Shown here: piece by piece, positions 32,931-42,305 of the stretch
How positions within the stretch are numbered: the stretch's first letter is position 1
Layout of the letters: each line of letters starts with the position of its first letter
The notes under the pieces: model-generated
Seen by the model: only the letters and a program-made list of their open reading frames with translations
What the model was told of the DNA's origin: nothing
Database searches by the model: none
Assembly: GCF_001517545.1 (NCBI RefSeq)
Contig: NZ_FBYA01000002.1
Span: forward strand, 62,001-126,000
Length of the DNA stretch: 64,000 bases
Direction of reading: 5' to 3'
Origin: Limnohabitans sp. Rim47
Lineage (GTDB): Bacteria; Pseudomonadota; Gammaproteobacteria; Burkholderiales; Burkholderiaceae_C
Translations under genes and position numbers: made by a program

Positions 32931-35570
32931 TTAGGCGTGTGCTAGTTCGACAGAATGCGCCCGAAGGGTTTGCTGCAAGATGAGCGGAATGACCCCGCCC
33001 GCGCGCAAGAGGTCCACTTCGAGCTGCGTCTCCACCGCCGCCATCACTTCAAAAGTGTCCATCTGCCCACCTTGACGCCGCAGCTGAACCCGCACCTTGC
33101 AGCGAGGCGACAGGCTCTGTGCATCGGCCTGCACATCCAACTGGTCGCCCGGCCGGATCTGCAGTGTTTGCGGGCTCACGCCTTCAGGCAAGCGCAGCGG
33201 CAAGATGCCCATACCAATTAGGTTGGACCGGTGGATACGTTCAAAGCTTACTGCCAGAACTGCACGAATTCCCAGCAGTCGCTGGCCTTTGGCCGCCCAG
33301 TCACGTGACGAGCCCATGCCATAACGTTCGCCAGCCACCAGCACCACCGATTGACCGGCCTCGCGGTAGCGCTCAGCCACGTCCCAGATGGGCTGCACAT
33401 CGCCCGATGGCACATGCAAGGTATGGGCTACCGGCATGCCTGGTTTCAACAGGTTGACCAGCGTCTTATTGTGGAAAGCTGCACGGATCATGACCTCCCA
33501 GTTGCCACGGCGTGAGGCAAACACGTTCAGATCGCTCCGGTCATCACCGCGCTCCACCAAGAAATCTGCTACCAAGGAGTCGGTCGGGATCGCACTGGCT
33601 GGAGAAATGTGATCGGTGGTCACGTCATCACCCACCACCAGCAAGGGGTAGGCCGTGTAATGCCCCAGCTGACTGCCCGCGTCCACGGCGGCAAATGGTG
33701 GCCGACGCAAGATGGTGGACTTCTCGTCCCAAGGAAAGCGCGCCGATGTGGGTGCTTCCAGTGCTTGCCACAGTGGGTTGTCGGTCGCGATGGCGAAATC
33801 ACGTTGGAAGTCGTCCGGTTGCAAACCGCGCGCCAAGTACTCTGCAATCTCTTCGTGTGTGGGCCAGAGGTCTTTCAAATATACGGGCTTGCCGCTCGCA
33901 TCGGTCTGAACCGGTTCGGTCGCCAGGTTTTTAGCCGCATCACCTGCCAAGCCAAAGGCGATGACCAATGGCGGCGACATGATGAAACTCAACTCGATGT
34001 CCGGATGAACCCGACCCGGGAAATTGCGGTTGCCCGACAAAATGGCCACGGCCTTGCATTGGCTCGCATTTTGAGCGTGCACGATGGACGCCGTCAAAGG
34101 GCCAGAGTTGCCAATGCAGGTGGTGCAGCCAAAACCCACAATGCCAAAACCCACAGCCTCCAGATCACCCAGCAAACCGGCGCGTTGCAAATACGAGGCT
34201 GCAGCCGGTGATCCGGGGCCCAGCGAGGTCTTGACCCAGTGCGGCACCTTCAGACCCAGCACTCTCGCCTTGCGTGCCAACAGGCCTGCGGCGATCAATA
34301 AGGCAGGGTCGGATGTGTTGGTGCAACTGGTGATGGCCGCAATGGCCACCGGGTGAATGGGCATGTCTTGGCCCTGCGCTGCGGACTGAAAGCCCACCTT
34401 GGCCAGCGCCTCGGCTGTTTGCGAATAATCCAGCAAATCCTGCGGTCGCTGGGGTCCAGCCACATGCATCCCGATCTGCGCCAGATCGATCTCGATGCTT
34501 TGGGTGTAGCGCGGTTGTGCATCGGGGTTGAACCACAGGCCGGTGTGGCGCATGTACGTTTCGACACGCTCAATGTCCTGTGGCGTGCGACCCGTTGAGC
34601 GCAAATAGTCAAGCGTTGCCTGGTCCACCGGAAAGTAGCCGGTGGTCGCACCGTATTCGGGTGCCATGTTGGCCACCACAGCGCGTTCACCGGCACTCAA
34701 GCAGGAGACGCCGGGGCCAAAAAACTCGACGAACTCCCCAGTTACCCCCACTTGGCGCAGGCGCTGCGTCACGGTCAAGGCCAGATCGGTGGCCAGCACG
34801 CCGGGCGAAAGCCGACCCACCAAACGCACCCCCACCACATCCGGTAAGCGCAGCATGGTCGGCATGCCGAACATCACGGTCTGAGCTTCGAGTCCGCCAA
34901 CCCCCCAGCCCAGCACGCCAATGCCGTTGACCATGGGCGTGTGGCTGTCGGTGCCGATCATCATGTCGGGCACCAGCCAGCTCTTGCCCTCGCGCTGCTC
35001 GGTGGTCACCACCTTGGCCAATTGCTCCAGGTTGATGGTGTGCATGATCCCTGTGCCCGGTGGGTTGATACGAACACCTTTGAGCACCTGGGAGGCCCAA
35101 CGCAAGAATTGGTACCGCTCGGCGTTGCGACGAATTTCATGTTGCAGGTTTTCGGTGGAAGCGCCCACCTTGGCATAGGCCTCGACGGCCAATGAATGGT
35201 CGACCGACACATCCACTTGCAATCCGGGATTGAGTACGGTTGGGTCGACACCTGCTTCGGCCAGTGCATCGCGCATAGCGGCCACATCGACCAGTGCAGG
35301 CGTGCTGGTGGTGTCGTGCATCAACACACGACCTGGCTGAAAAGCAATTTCATCTTCGCTGCTGCCCGTTTGCAACCACGTCAAGATCGCTTTGACAGAT
35401 TGCTCACGCTCTGCGCCTTGTGTGTTGCGAATCACGTTTTCCATCAGCAGGCGCAAAACCACGGGCAATCGGTCCAATTGCGCGCCACAAACCGCACGCA
35501 AATTCACCACGGCATGGGTTTGCCCTTGAAGATGAAGCAAATCAGGCGAAAAAGTACAGGTGTTTTCCAT
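32931..35570 (-). CDS. Aconitase-family hydratase, AcnA-like but divergent
   Basis: The product of about 879 residues has the AcnA layout. Fe-S cysteines are seen in AITSCTNTSDP and FGCTTCIGNSGPL, with SRRGNWEVM and GMGSSRDWAAKG in the substrate region. It departs from housekeeping AcnA: MHDTTSTPALVDVAAMRD replaces the usual MQDFTGVPAVVD, and ASRRGNWEVMIRAAF replaces GSRRGNHEVMMRGTF. The conserved Asp, Arg and Ser remain, so hydratase chemistry is likely, perhaps on a citrate or aconitate analogue. Start choice is open (35570, 35579 or 35606), as none has a clear ribosome site. It is divergent from two Bug genes and precedes a GntR gene. Confidence 0.85.
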   Translation of the reverse strand: MENTCTFSPDLLHLQGQTHAVVNLRAVCGAQLDRLPVVLRLLMENVIRNTQGAEREQSVKAILTWLQTGSSEDEIAFQPGRVLMHDTTSTPALVDVAAMRDALAEAGVDPTVLNPGLQVDVSVDHSLAVEAYAKVGASTENLQHEIRRNAERYQFLRWASQVLKGVRINPPGTGIMHTINLEQLAKVVTTEQREGKSWLVPDMMIGTDSHTPMVNGIGVLGWGVGGLEAQTVMFGMPTMLRLPDVVGVRLVGRLSPGVLATDLALTVTQRLRQVGVTGEFVEFFGPGVSCLSAGERAVVANMAPEYGATTGYFPVDQATLDYLRSTGRTPQDIERVETYMRHTGLWFNPDAQPRYTQSIEIDLAQIGMHVAGPQRPQDLLDYSQTAEALAKVGFQSAAQGQDMPIHPVAIAAITSCTNTSDPALLIAAGLLARKARVLGLKVPHWVKTSLGPGSPAAASYLQRAGLLGDLEAVGFGIVGFGCTTCIGNSGPLTASIVHAQNASQCKAVAILSGNRNFPGRVHPDIELSFIMSPPLVIAFGLAGDAAKNLATEPVQTDASGKPVYLKDLWPTHEEIAEYLARGLQPDDFQRDFAIATDNPLWQALEAPTSARFPWDEKSTILRRPPFAAVDAGSQLGHYTAYPLLVVGDDVTTDHISPASAIPTDSLVADFLVERGDDRSDLNVFASRRGNWEVMIRAAFHNKTLVNLLKPGMPVAHTLHVPSGDVQPIWDVAERYREAGQSVVLVAGERYGMGSSRDWAAKGQRLLGIRAVLAVSFERIHRSNLIGMGILPLRLPEGVSPQTLQIRPGDQLDVQADAQSLSPRCKVRVQLRRQGGQMDTFEVMAAVETQLEVDLLRAGGVIPLILQQTLRAHSVELAHA

Positions 35571-35580
35571 GATTTGCATT

Positions 35581-35606
35581 TTGCACTTTTCTGCGATAAA
35601 GTGCAA
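35581..35606. promoter_or_regulatory. Putative GntR operator TTGCACTTT-N8-AAAGTGCAA
   Basis: Perfect 9-bp arms at 35581-35589 and 35598-35606 sit in the 74-nt gap between the divergent aconitase-like and Bug genes. With so short a gap, one bound dimer could control both directions. The regulator encoded at 31994-32890 is the natural candidate. Confidence 0.65.
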
Positions 35607-35644
35607 TCATGAATTCGCAACAACCTTTGCTTTTGGAGACAACC

Positions 35645-36631
35645 ATGCAAAAACCTCGCCGTCAAATCATCCTCACCGGCCTAATGGCCGCAGCCTTGGG
35701 TGCGGCTCCCGCCGTCATGGCCCAGGATTACCCCAGCAAGACAATTACCATCGTGGTGCCTTTTTCAGCCGGCGGTGGCGTGGACACTGTGGCCCGCTTG
35801 CTCGCGGAAAAGCTGCGCGTCACGCTCAAGCAAAACGTGATCGTGGACAACAAGGCCGGTGGCAGCGGCATGATTGGTGCGCTGGCTGTGGTCAAAGCCT
35901 CGCCAGACGGTCACACTTTGCTGTTGGGCTCTGCGGGCGAAACGGCCATCAACAGCTTTGTCTACAAAAGCAAGATGCAATACCAGCCGTCGAAAGACCT
36001 GGCACCTGTGACGTTGGTGACTCGCATCCCCAACGTGTTGGTGGCGGCACCCAACTTCCCAGTCAAAAACGTGGAAGAGCTGGTGACCTATGCAAAAAAG
36101 AACCCCGGCAAGGTCTCATATTCGTCAAGCGGTGTGGGCAATCCTCAGCACCTGAATGGTGAATTGCTGGAAGAGCTGGCTGGCATTCACATGGTGCATG
36201 TGCCTTACAAAGGTGCTTCGGGGCAACTGGTCGATGTGGTCTCGGGCAATGTGGAGTTGACCTTCGTGAGCTATGCAGCAGCAAGGGGGTTCATCAAGGA
36301 CGGGAAGGTCAAGGCATTGGGCGTGACATCGGCCAAACGCGCTCCTTTTGACGCCAACATTCCGGCCATTGCCGAATACAAACCCCTGGCCAAGTACCAA
36401 TTGGAAAACTGGTTTGGTCTGTTTGCTCCTGGCGCGACACCCGAGCCCATCCTGCAAAAGATCAATGCCGCAGTGGCACAAGCCCTCAAGGAACCAGACT
36501 TGGCCAAGCGGCTGCAAGACCAGGGCGGTGAACCCGCACCCATGAGCGTGCAGCAGTTCCGTGATTTCATCAAAACCGAATCGCTGCAATTCCAACGCAT
36601 TGTCGAGACCGCCAAGATCACCGCCGAGTAA
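35645..36631 (+). CDS. Bug/TctC-type periplasmic solute-binding protein
   Basis: The 328-residue product has a signal peptide ending AVMAQDYPSK and Bug motifs TITIVVPFSAGGGVDTVARL, VDNKAGGSGMIGALAV and VPYKGASGQLVDVVSGNV. The ATG at 35645 has TTGGAGAC before it; an in-frame ATG at 35609 is part of the leader. It is divergent from the aconitase-like gene and followed at 10 nt by a second Bug gene. No TctA/TctB genes are near. The ligand is probably a di- or tricarboxylate used by the aconitase-like enzyme (inference). Confidence 0.88.
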   Translation: MQKPRRQIILTGLMAAALGAAPAVMAQDYPSKTITIVVPFSAGGGVDTVARLLAEKLRVTLKQNVIVDNKAGGSGMIGALAVVKASPDGHTLLLGSAGETAINSFVYKSKMQYQPSKDLAPVTLVTRIPNVLVAAPNFPVKNVEELVTYAKKNPGKVSYSSSGVGNPQHLNGELLEELAGIHMVHVPYKGASGQLVDVVSGNVELTFVSYAAARGFIKDGKVKALGVTSAKRAPFDANIPAIAEYKPLAKYQLENWFGLFAPGATPEPILQKINAAVAQALKEPDLAKRLQDQGGEPAPMSVQQFRDFIKTESLQFQRIVETAKITAE

Positions 36632-36641
36632 GGAAACCGCC

Positions 36642-37625
36642 ATGACGCTGAATCGACGCCAAACACTCGTAGCCTGTTTAGCTGCCCTCACCGCTCTGAG
36701 CGGTCATGCCCAGAAAACCGGGGATGACTACCCCCAAAAACAAATCGCTCTGGTTGTTTCGTACAGTCCGGGCGGCAATGTAGATTTACGTGCCCGAACG
36801 CTCGGCACATCGGTTTCCAAAATGCTGGGCGTGCCTATTGTGGTCGAGAACAAACCCGGAGCCAACGGCAACATCGGTCATGAATACGTCGCTAAAGCCA
36901 CGCCCGACGGTCACACCTTGGTCTTGGCCACCATGGGACCAATGGCGATCAGCTCCTATGTTTACCCCAAGCTAGGCTTTGATCCCGAAGAATCGTTTAT
37001 ACCCATCGTCATCATTGAAAAAGCACCGATGGTGTTGGTGACGCGCACTGACAAACCATTTCAGAACCTCAAGGACCTCGTGAGCTTTGGTCAAAAGAAT
37101 CCGGACAAATTGTCATTTGGAAATGCCGGTGCAGGCAGTGCTCATCACCTGAGCGCGGAATTGTTCATGCAAAGTACGGGCATCAAAGGCCTGTCAGTCC
37201 CCTACAAAGGTGGCAGTCAAGCCGCCACGGCCTTGTTGGCAGGAGACATCGACCTGATGTTCGAGCAAACCTATGCGGCCTTGCCGTCGATTGCCACAGG
37301 TAAAGTGCGCGCCTTGGCAGTCACCTCTGAAAAACGGCTGCCGAGCCTGCCCAATGTGCCCACCATGGGCGAACTGGGCTATCCCAAAGTAGTGGTGCAC
37401 AACTGGCTGGGCTTAGCAGCACCCAAAGGAACACCCGCAGCTGTGATCAACAAGCTCAATGATGCTTTTAACAAAGCCTTGGCTCAGCCAGAGATCAAGG
37501 ACAAGATCGCCGGTCCCGGCAACATCGTAGGCAGTGGCAGCCCCGAGGAATTCAAAAGTTTCATCCTGGATGAACGCCGCAGGTGGGCGCCGATCGTAAA
37601 GTCTTTGAACATCAAGCCTGAGTAA
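36642..37625 (+). CDS. Second Bug/TctC-type periplasmic solute-binding protein
   Basis: The 327-residue product has signal MTLNRRQTLVACLAALTAL ending GHAQ, then YSPGGNVDLRARTLGTSVS, VENKPGANGNIGHEYVAK and VPYKGGSQAATALLAGDI. Ribosome site AAGGAAAC precedes the ATG at 36642. It is a paralogue of the upstream Bug protein but diverged in the binding loops, so the two may differ in ligand. Both are probably transcribed from the divergent promoter at 35.6 kb. Confidence 0.87.
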   Translation: MTLNRRQTLVACLAALTALSGHAQKTGDDYPQKQIALVVSYSPGGNVDLRARTLGTSVSKMLGVPIVVENKPGANGNIGHEYVAKATPDGHTLVLATMGPMAISSYVYPKLGFDPEESFIPIVIIEKAPMVLVTRTDKPFQNLKDLVSFGQKNPDKLSFGNAGAGSAHHLSAELFMQSTGIKGLSVPYKGGSQAATALLAGDIDLMFEQTYAALPSIATGKVRALAVTSEKRLPSLPNVPTMGELGYPKVVVHNWLGLAAPKGTPAAVINKLNDAFNKALAQPEIKDKIAGPGNIVGSGSPEEFKSFILDERRRWAPIVKSLNIKPE

Positions 37626-37649
37626 ATCTGGCATTGCCGAAAGACAGTG

Positions 37650-38120
37650 ATGGAACTTCCTGCACATCAACTGACCATGAGCGTCTTGATGACACCAGAC
37701 ACCGCCAATTTTTCAGGAAATGTACACGGCGGGACCATCCTTAAGTTGTTGGATCAGGTGGCCTATGCGTGTGCCAGCAGGTATGCCGGGGCCTATGTTG
37801 TCACGCTCAGCGTGGACCAAGTGATGTTCAGGCAGCCAGTCCATGTGGGTGAGCTTGTGACATTTCTGGCCTCGGTGAACCACACGGGCACATCGTCGAT
37901 GGAAATTGGCATCAAGGTCATAGCCGAAAACATCAGGACGCAGCAGAAGCGCCATGTCAACAGCTGTTTTTTCACAATGGTCGCTGTGGATGACGAGCGC
38001 AAGCCTCAGAGCGTTCCACAGATCCGTCCATTTTCACCGGAAGAAAAACGACGATTTTTAGCAGCCGAAACCCGCAAGACCATGCGACGTGAAATGGAAA
38101 AGCGGTTTTCAGAAATTTGA
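37650..38120 (+). CDS. Acyl-CoA thioesterase (hotdog fold, YciA/BACH-like)
   Basis: The 156-residue product has a single hotdog domain: LMTPDTANFSGNVHGGTILK carries the conserved Asn-His-Gly, followed by the helix LLDQVAYACASRYAG and the strand VTLSVDQVMFRQPVHVGEL. It hydrolyses acyl-CoA in the cytosol; the acyl group is unknown. The start is ATG at 37650 or the adjoining GTG at 37647. It follows the Bug pair by 24 nt and probably shares their transcript, which hints that a CoA ester occurs in the pathway. Confidence 0.85.
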   Translation: MELPAHQLTMSVLMTPDTANFSGNVHGGTILKLLDQVAYACASRYAGAYVVTLSVDQVMFRQPVHVGELVTFLASVNHTGTSSMEIGIKVIAENIRTQQKRHVNSCFFTMVAVDDERKPQSVPQIRPFSPEEKRRFLAAETRKTMRREMEKRFSEI

Positions 38121-38157
38121 TGGCCACTGACTGCTCCCGGCCAATTACAGACCTGCA

Positions 38158-38178
38158 CGGCCAAGGGCTGCTTGGCCG
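38158..38178 (+). terminator. Hairpin downstream of the thioesterase gene
   Basis: An 8-bp stem (CGGCCAAG at 38158-38165 with CTTGGCCG at 38171-38178) lies 38 nt past the stop. No U-tract follows, so termination is uncertain. The rest of the 271-nt gap to the transketolase gene shows nothing recognisable. Confidence 0.35.
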
Positions 38179-38391
38179 CTATCGCTGCATTTAAGCCTCT
38201 CGGACGATGGGCATCAAGCACCGCTGCGCATCAAAATCAGCCAACAGCCCTCCTCGCCTACTTGAATCACTTTCATCTGATCCTGAATATTCATCGCTTG
38301 CCTTCATGTATGCAGGCCGCAAAAATCACGGCCAAACCATTCTATATACAGGAGACAGGCGCAGGTTCCGGCTGGAGCCTTCGCTCACCCC

Positions 38392-40383
38392 ATGAGCGCC
38401 CACCCACAACAAGCCTTGGCCCACGCCATCCGTTTCCTCTCGATCGACGCCATCGTCAAAGCACAAGAGGGCCATCAAGGCGTGCCACTGGGCATGGCCG
38501 AAATTGCCACCGCGCTGTACACCCGCCACCTCAAGTTCAACCCACAAGACGCCAGTTGGTTTGACCGCGACCGCGTGGTGCTGTCCAACGGGCACGGCTC
38601 CATGCTCTTGTATGCGCTGCTGCACCTGACGGGCTACCCGGCGTTTCCGATCGAAGAAATTCAGCGCTTTCGTGAGCTGGGCTCGCACTGCGAGGGCCAC
38701 CCCGAACGCAACCCAGCCATCGGCATCGAAGTGACCACCGGCCCACTGGGTCAGGGCATCGCCAACGCCTTGGGCATGGCCGTGGCCGAGGCGTATCTGA
38801 ATGCCCGCTTTGGCAACGATCTGGTCAATCATTTCACCTACGCCTTTGTGGGTGATGGCTGCCTGCAAGAAGGCGTGGGCCAAGAGATGATTTCGCTGGC
38901 TGGTCACTTGCAATTGGGCAAGTTGGTGCTGCTTTGGGACGACAACCTGATCACCGACGACGGCAGTACCGCCTTGTCGATCAGCGAAGACGTGGCCCAG
39001 CGCTTTCGCGTGGCGGGCTGGCATGTGGTCGAAGTCGATGGGCATGACACCGAGGCCGTGTCTGCCGCACTGAATGCAGCACGCACCGACCCGCGCCCGT
39101 CCATGCTGGCATGCCGCACCGTGATCGCCAAAGGTATTGCACGCCTGCAAGGCCAGCGCGGCGGACACAGTGGCCGTTTGTTTGCCGAAGACGCCCAGGC
39201 TGCACGCGAGTTGTTGGGCTGGCCACATGGCCAGTTTGAAGTACCTGCCGATGTGCAGCAGGCCTGGCGTGCAGCGGGCCAACGCAGCCAAGGCGAACAC
39301 GCTGCATGGCAAGCCCGTGTGGCCGCCCTGCCCGCCGCCGAGCGCGCCGAGTTTGAACGCGTGATGAAGGGTGAACTGCCTGCCAACTGGCAGCAGGTGT
39401 TGCTGGACTACAAACTGCAAGCGCTCAAAGCACCACCGGCACCCAGCGGCATTTTCATCTCCGCCGAAATCAATGACCTGCTGACCCCGCTGCTCCCCGA
39501 GCGCATGGTGGGTTGCGCCGACCTCGAAGCGCCCACCAGCCACAAGCGGGGCTTGACCGCTTTCAACGCGCAAAACCGCGCAGGTTCGTATGTGCACTGC
39601 GGCGTGCGAGAGCATGTGATGGGCTCCATGGCCAACGGCATGGCCGCGCATGGTGGCGTGCTGCCGCTGTCGGTGACCTATCTGGCGTTTGCCGATTACC
39701 AGCGCCCGGCCATGCGCATGGCGGCGCTCATGGGCCTGCCGGTCAAATTCGTCTTCAGCCACGACTCGATTGGCATCGGCAAAAACGGCCCCACGCACCA
39801 GCCGGTCGAAATTCTGGCCTCACTGCGGGCCATGCCCAATATGTGGGTGATGCGCCCGGCCGACGCGGTGGAAGCCGCTGAATGCTGGGAAGCCGCACTG
39901 GCCCGCACCAGCGGTCCGGTCAGCTTGGTGTTTGCACGCCAGTCGCTGCCACTTGTGCGACACATGCACACACCGGGCAACCTCGCCCGTCGCGGAGGCT
40001 ATGTGCTGCACGAAGCCGCTTGTGGACCGCGACAAGTCAGTCTGTTGGCCACCGGCTCGGAAGTGTTGCTGGCTGTGCAAGCGCGTGAACAGCTCGAAGC
40101 CGCCGGCATCGCCACAGCGGTGGTGTCCCTGCCTTGCTGGGAATTGTTCAACGCACAAGATGCGGCATACCGGCATAGCGTCTTGGGGGACGGCGAAACG
40201 GGCGTGCGTGTGGGCATCGAAGCCGCCGTGCGTCAAGGCTGGGACGCTTATCTGGGCATCGACGGTGGGTTTGTGGGCATGACCGGCTTTGGTGCCAGTG
40301 GCCCGGCAGATGCGCTTTACAAGCGCTTCAACATCACGCCCGAGGCCGTGGTGGCCGAGGCCAAGCGCCTGCTTAAAATCTAA
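38392..40383 (+). CDS. tkt: Transketolase
   Basis: The 663-residue full-length cytosolic transketolase exchanges two-carbon units between sugar phosphates in the pentose phosphate and Calvin-type routes. Support: GHQGVPLGMAEIATALYTRH, GHPERNP, TTGPLGQGIANALG, the ThDP motif GDGCLQEG to DDNLITDDG, DLEAPTSHKRGL, FSHDSIGIGKNGPTHQPVE and the C-terminal GMTGFGASGPADALYKRF. It is a single-gene enzyme, unlike the split pair at 20-22 kb. Some loops differ from common Tkt (for example GHQGVPLGMA for GHPGAPMGMA). It may serve the pentose released from nucleosides, though that is inference. Confidence 0.93.
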   Translation: MSAHPQQALAHAIRFLSIDAIVKAQEGHQGVPLGMAEIATALYTRHLKFNPQDASWFDRDRVVLSNGHGSMLLYALLHLTGYPAFPIEEIQRFRELGSHCEGHPERNPAIGIEVTTGPLGQGIANALGMAVAEAYLNARFGNDLVNHFTYAFVGDGCLQEGVGQEMISLAGHLQLGKLVLLWDDNLITDDGSTALSISEDVAQRFRVAGWHVVEVDGHDTEAVSAALNAARTDPRPSMLACRTVIAKGIARLQGQRGGHSGRLFAEDAQAARELLGWPHGQFEVPADVQQAWRAAGQRSQGEHAAWQARVAALPAAERAEFERVMKGELPANWQQVLLDYKLQALKAPPAPSGIFISAEINDLLTPLLPERMVGCADLEAPTSHKRGLTAFNAQNRAGSYVHCGVREHVMGSMANGMAAHGGVLPLSVTYLAFADYQRPAMRMAALMGLPVKFVFSHDSIGIGKNGPTHQPVEILASLRAMPNMWVMRPADAVEAAECWEAALARTSGPVSLVFARQSLPLVRHMHTPGNLARRGGYVLHEAACGPRQVSLLATGSEVLLAVQAREQLEAAGIATAVVSLPCWELFNAQDAAYRHSVLGDGETGVRVGIEAAVRQGWDAYLGIDGGFVGMTGFGASGPADALYKRFNITPEAVVAEAKRLLKI

Positions 40384-40492
40384 ACCCTGCACAGCCCGAG
40401 ACGCGCGGCAACGTGGTGCTCGCCCTATCCGTCCCTGCACGGGTCTGGGGATTCGGCCGCGACTTGTTTCACACCTAGCCCAGGACAAGTCC

Positions 40493-41896
40493 ATGACCAC
40501 CTTGCTGATCCACCGCGCCCGCTGCATCGCCACGCAAGACGATGCCAACACCGAACTCAAAGACGCTTCGCTGCTGATCCGCGATGGCCGCATCGAACGC
40601 ACCATCCCCGCCAGCGAGAACACCGACGAACTGCTCACACAAGTCGACGAGGTGATCAACGCCCGCTGCCATGTGGTGGTGCCGGGCCTGGTCAACACGC
40701 ACCACCACATGTACCAGTCGCTCACGCGGGCAATCCCGGCGGTGCAAAACGCCGAGCTGTTCAGTTGGCTCCAAGGCCTGTACCCGATTTGGGTGGGTCT
40801 GACACCCGAGATGGTGCGCGTATCGACCCAAGTGGCCATGGCCGAATTGCTGCTCAGTGGCTGCACCACCAGCTCTGACCACCTCTACATCTACCCCAAC
40901 GGCGTGCGGCTGGACGACAGCATCGAAGCGGCGCACACCATGGGCATGCGCTTCACGGCCACGCGCGGCAGCATGAGCGTGGGCGAGTCGCAGGGCGGCC
41001 TGCCGCCCGACAGCGTGGTCGAGCAAGAACCCGCCATCCTCAAAGAAACCCAGCGCCTGATCGAGACTTGGCATGACGCCAGCTTTGGATCGATGACGCA
41101 TGTGGCCGTGGCCCCCTGCTCGCCCTTCAGCGTGAGCCAAGACCTGATGCGCGAATCAGCCAAGCTGGCCCGAGCCCACGGCGTTCGTCTGCACACCCAC
41201 CTGGCCGAGAACGACCACGACATCGCGTACACCAGAGAGAAATTCAACTGCACGCCCGCGCAATATGCAGAAGACTTGGGCTGGGTGGGTCATGACGTGT
41301 GGCACGCCCATGGCGTCAAGCTCGACGACGAAGGTACTTACCTCTTTGCCAAAACCCGCACCGGCATTGCCCACTGCCCGTGCAGCAACATGCGCTTGGC
41401 CAGCGGCATCTTGCCCTTGCGCAAAATGCTGGATGCAGGCGTGCCCATCGGTTTGGGCGTGGACGGCAGCGCCAGCAACGATGCAGCGAACCTGCTCAAC
41501 GAAGCCCGTCAGGCCATGCTGCTGGCGCGTGTGGGTCGGGCTTTGGAACCCTTTGGTTGTGACCACGGCCCCGCCGAGATGACGCCCCGCGACGCCCTGC
41601 GCTTGGCCACACGCGGCGGCGCACAGGTGCTGGGCCGCGCGCACGAGCTGGGGCAAATCAAGGCGGGCTATTGCGCCGACATCGCCATGTTTCGCACCGA
41701 CACGCTGAGCATGGCTGGCGCTGCGGTGCACGACCCGGTGGGCGCGCTCTTGCTGTGCGCCAGCGACAACGCCGACTACACCCTCGTCAACGGCCGCGTG
41801 GTGGTGCGGCAAGGCCAGATCACCACCGTGGACATGGGGCCACTGATCGAGCGGCACAACCAATTGGCTTTGCAGTTGGCGTTGGGCTCGACTTAA
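40493..41896 (+). CDS. 8-Oxoguanine deaminase (AtzA/TrzN-like amidohydrolase)
   Basis: The 467-residue zinc amidohydrolase is of the chlorohydrolase-like group. It has LVNTHHHMYQSLTRA (ligands His70, His72), LHTHLAENDHD, WHAHGVKLDDEG, HCPCSNMRLASGI and LGVDGSASND. The HHMYQ and SGCTTSSDHLY forms are those I associate with bacterial 8-oxoguanine deaminase, which makes urate. It would thus feed PuuD directly, bypassing xanthine dehydrogenase. The ATG at 40493 has AGGACA upstream; the frame is open further but runs through the transketolase gene end. Isoguanine or similar aminopurines are other possible substrates. Confidence 0.88.
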   Translation: MTTLLIHRARCIATQDDANTELKDASLLIRDGRIERTIPASENTDELLTQVDEVINARCHVVVPGLVNTHHHMYQSLTRAIPAVQNAELFSWLQGLYPIWVGLTPEMVRVSTQVAMAELLLSGCTTSSDHLYIYPNGVRLDDSIEAAHTMGMRFTATRGSMSVGESQGGLPPDSVVEQEPAILKETQRLIETWHDASFGSMTHVAVAPCSPFSVSQDLMRESAKLARAHGVRLHTHLAENDHDIAYTREKFNCTPAQYAEDLGWVGHDVWHAHGVKLDDEGTYLFAKTRTGIAHCPCSNMRLASGILPLRKMLDAGVPIGLGVDGSASNDAANLLNEARQAMLLARVGRALEPFGCDHGPAEMTPRDALRLATRGGAQVLGRAHELGQIKAGYCADIAMFRTDTLSMAGAAVHDPVGALLLCASDNADYTLVNGRVVVRQGQITTVDMGPLIERHNQLALQLALGST

Positions 41897-41962
41897 CTCC
41901 CCACATCGACATCACAAGTGTTTTGACCCGTCACTTGGCCAGGCCTTGTCTACACTGCACCC

Positions 41963-42301
41963 ATGATCCAAGGCCTCGTTCAACTCTTCATCTTCCAGGC
42001 ACTCGGCGAACTGGTGTCCAAGTTCGCCTTGCCCTTCATTCCCGGTCCGGTGCTCGGCTTGGTGTTGTTGCTGGCATTTTTGGTTTTGCGCGGCCGGGTG
42101 CCCTCGTCGATGGACGCGGTGGGCAGCAGCATCTTGCAGCACTTGGGGTTGTTGTTCATTCCCGCATCGGTGGGTGTGGTGCTTTACTTGCCCGTTTTGC
42201 AGGCCAATGCGTGGGCCATCAGTGCAGCGCTGGTGCTGAGCGTGGTGGCGACGGTGGCGGTGACAGCCGGTTTGCTCAAAGTTTTGGCCAAGAAGGACTG
42301 A
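41963..42301 (+). CDS. LrgA/CidA-family membrane protein
   Basis: The 112-residue protein has four membrane helices, with the LrgA/CidA hallmark FIPGPVLGLVLLLAF and LLFIPASVGVVLY. These holin-like proteins act with LrgB, and homologues have been linked to murein hydrolase control and to export of glycolate or pyruvate. Its partner lrgB follows 4 nt downstream but is interrupted. Glycolate-type transport would fit a glyoxylate-producing locus, but this is inference. Confidence 0.85.
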   Translation: MIQGLVQLFIFQALGELVSKFALPFIPGPVLGLVLLLAFLVLRGRVPSSMDAVGSSILQHLGLLFIPASVGVVLYLPVLQANAWAISAALVLSVVATVAVTAGLLKVLAKKD

Positions 42302-42305
42302 CGCC

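Noticed and set aside
38337..38352. A fourth TGTATACA-like box (CTATATACAG) before the transketolase
   Set aside because: It breaks the palindrome and lacks the GTTT/ATTT flank of the three real boxes.
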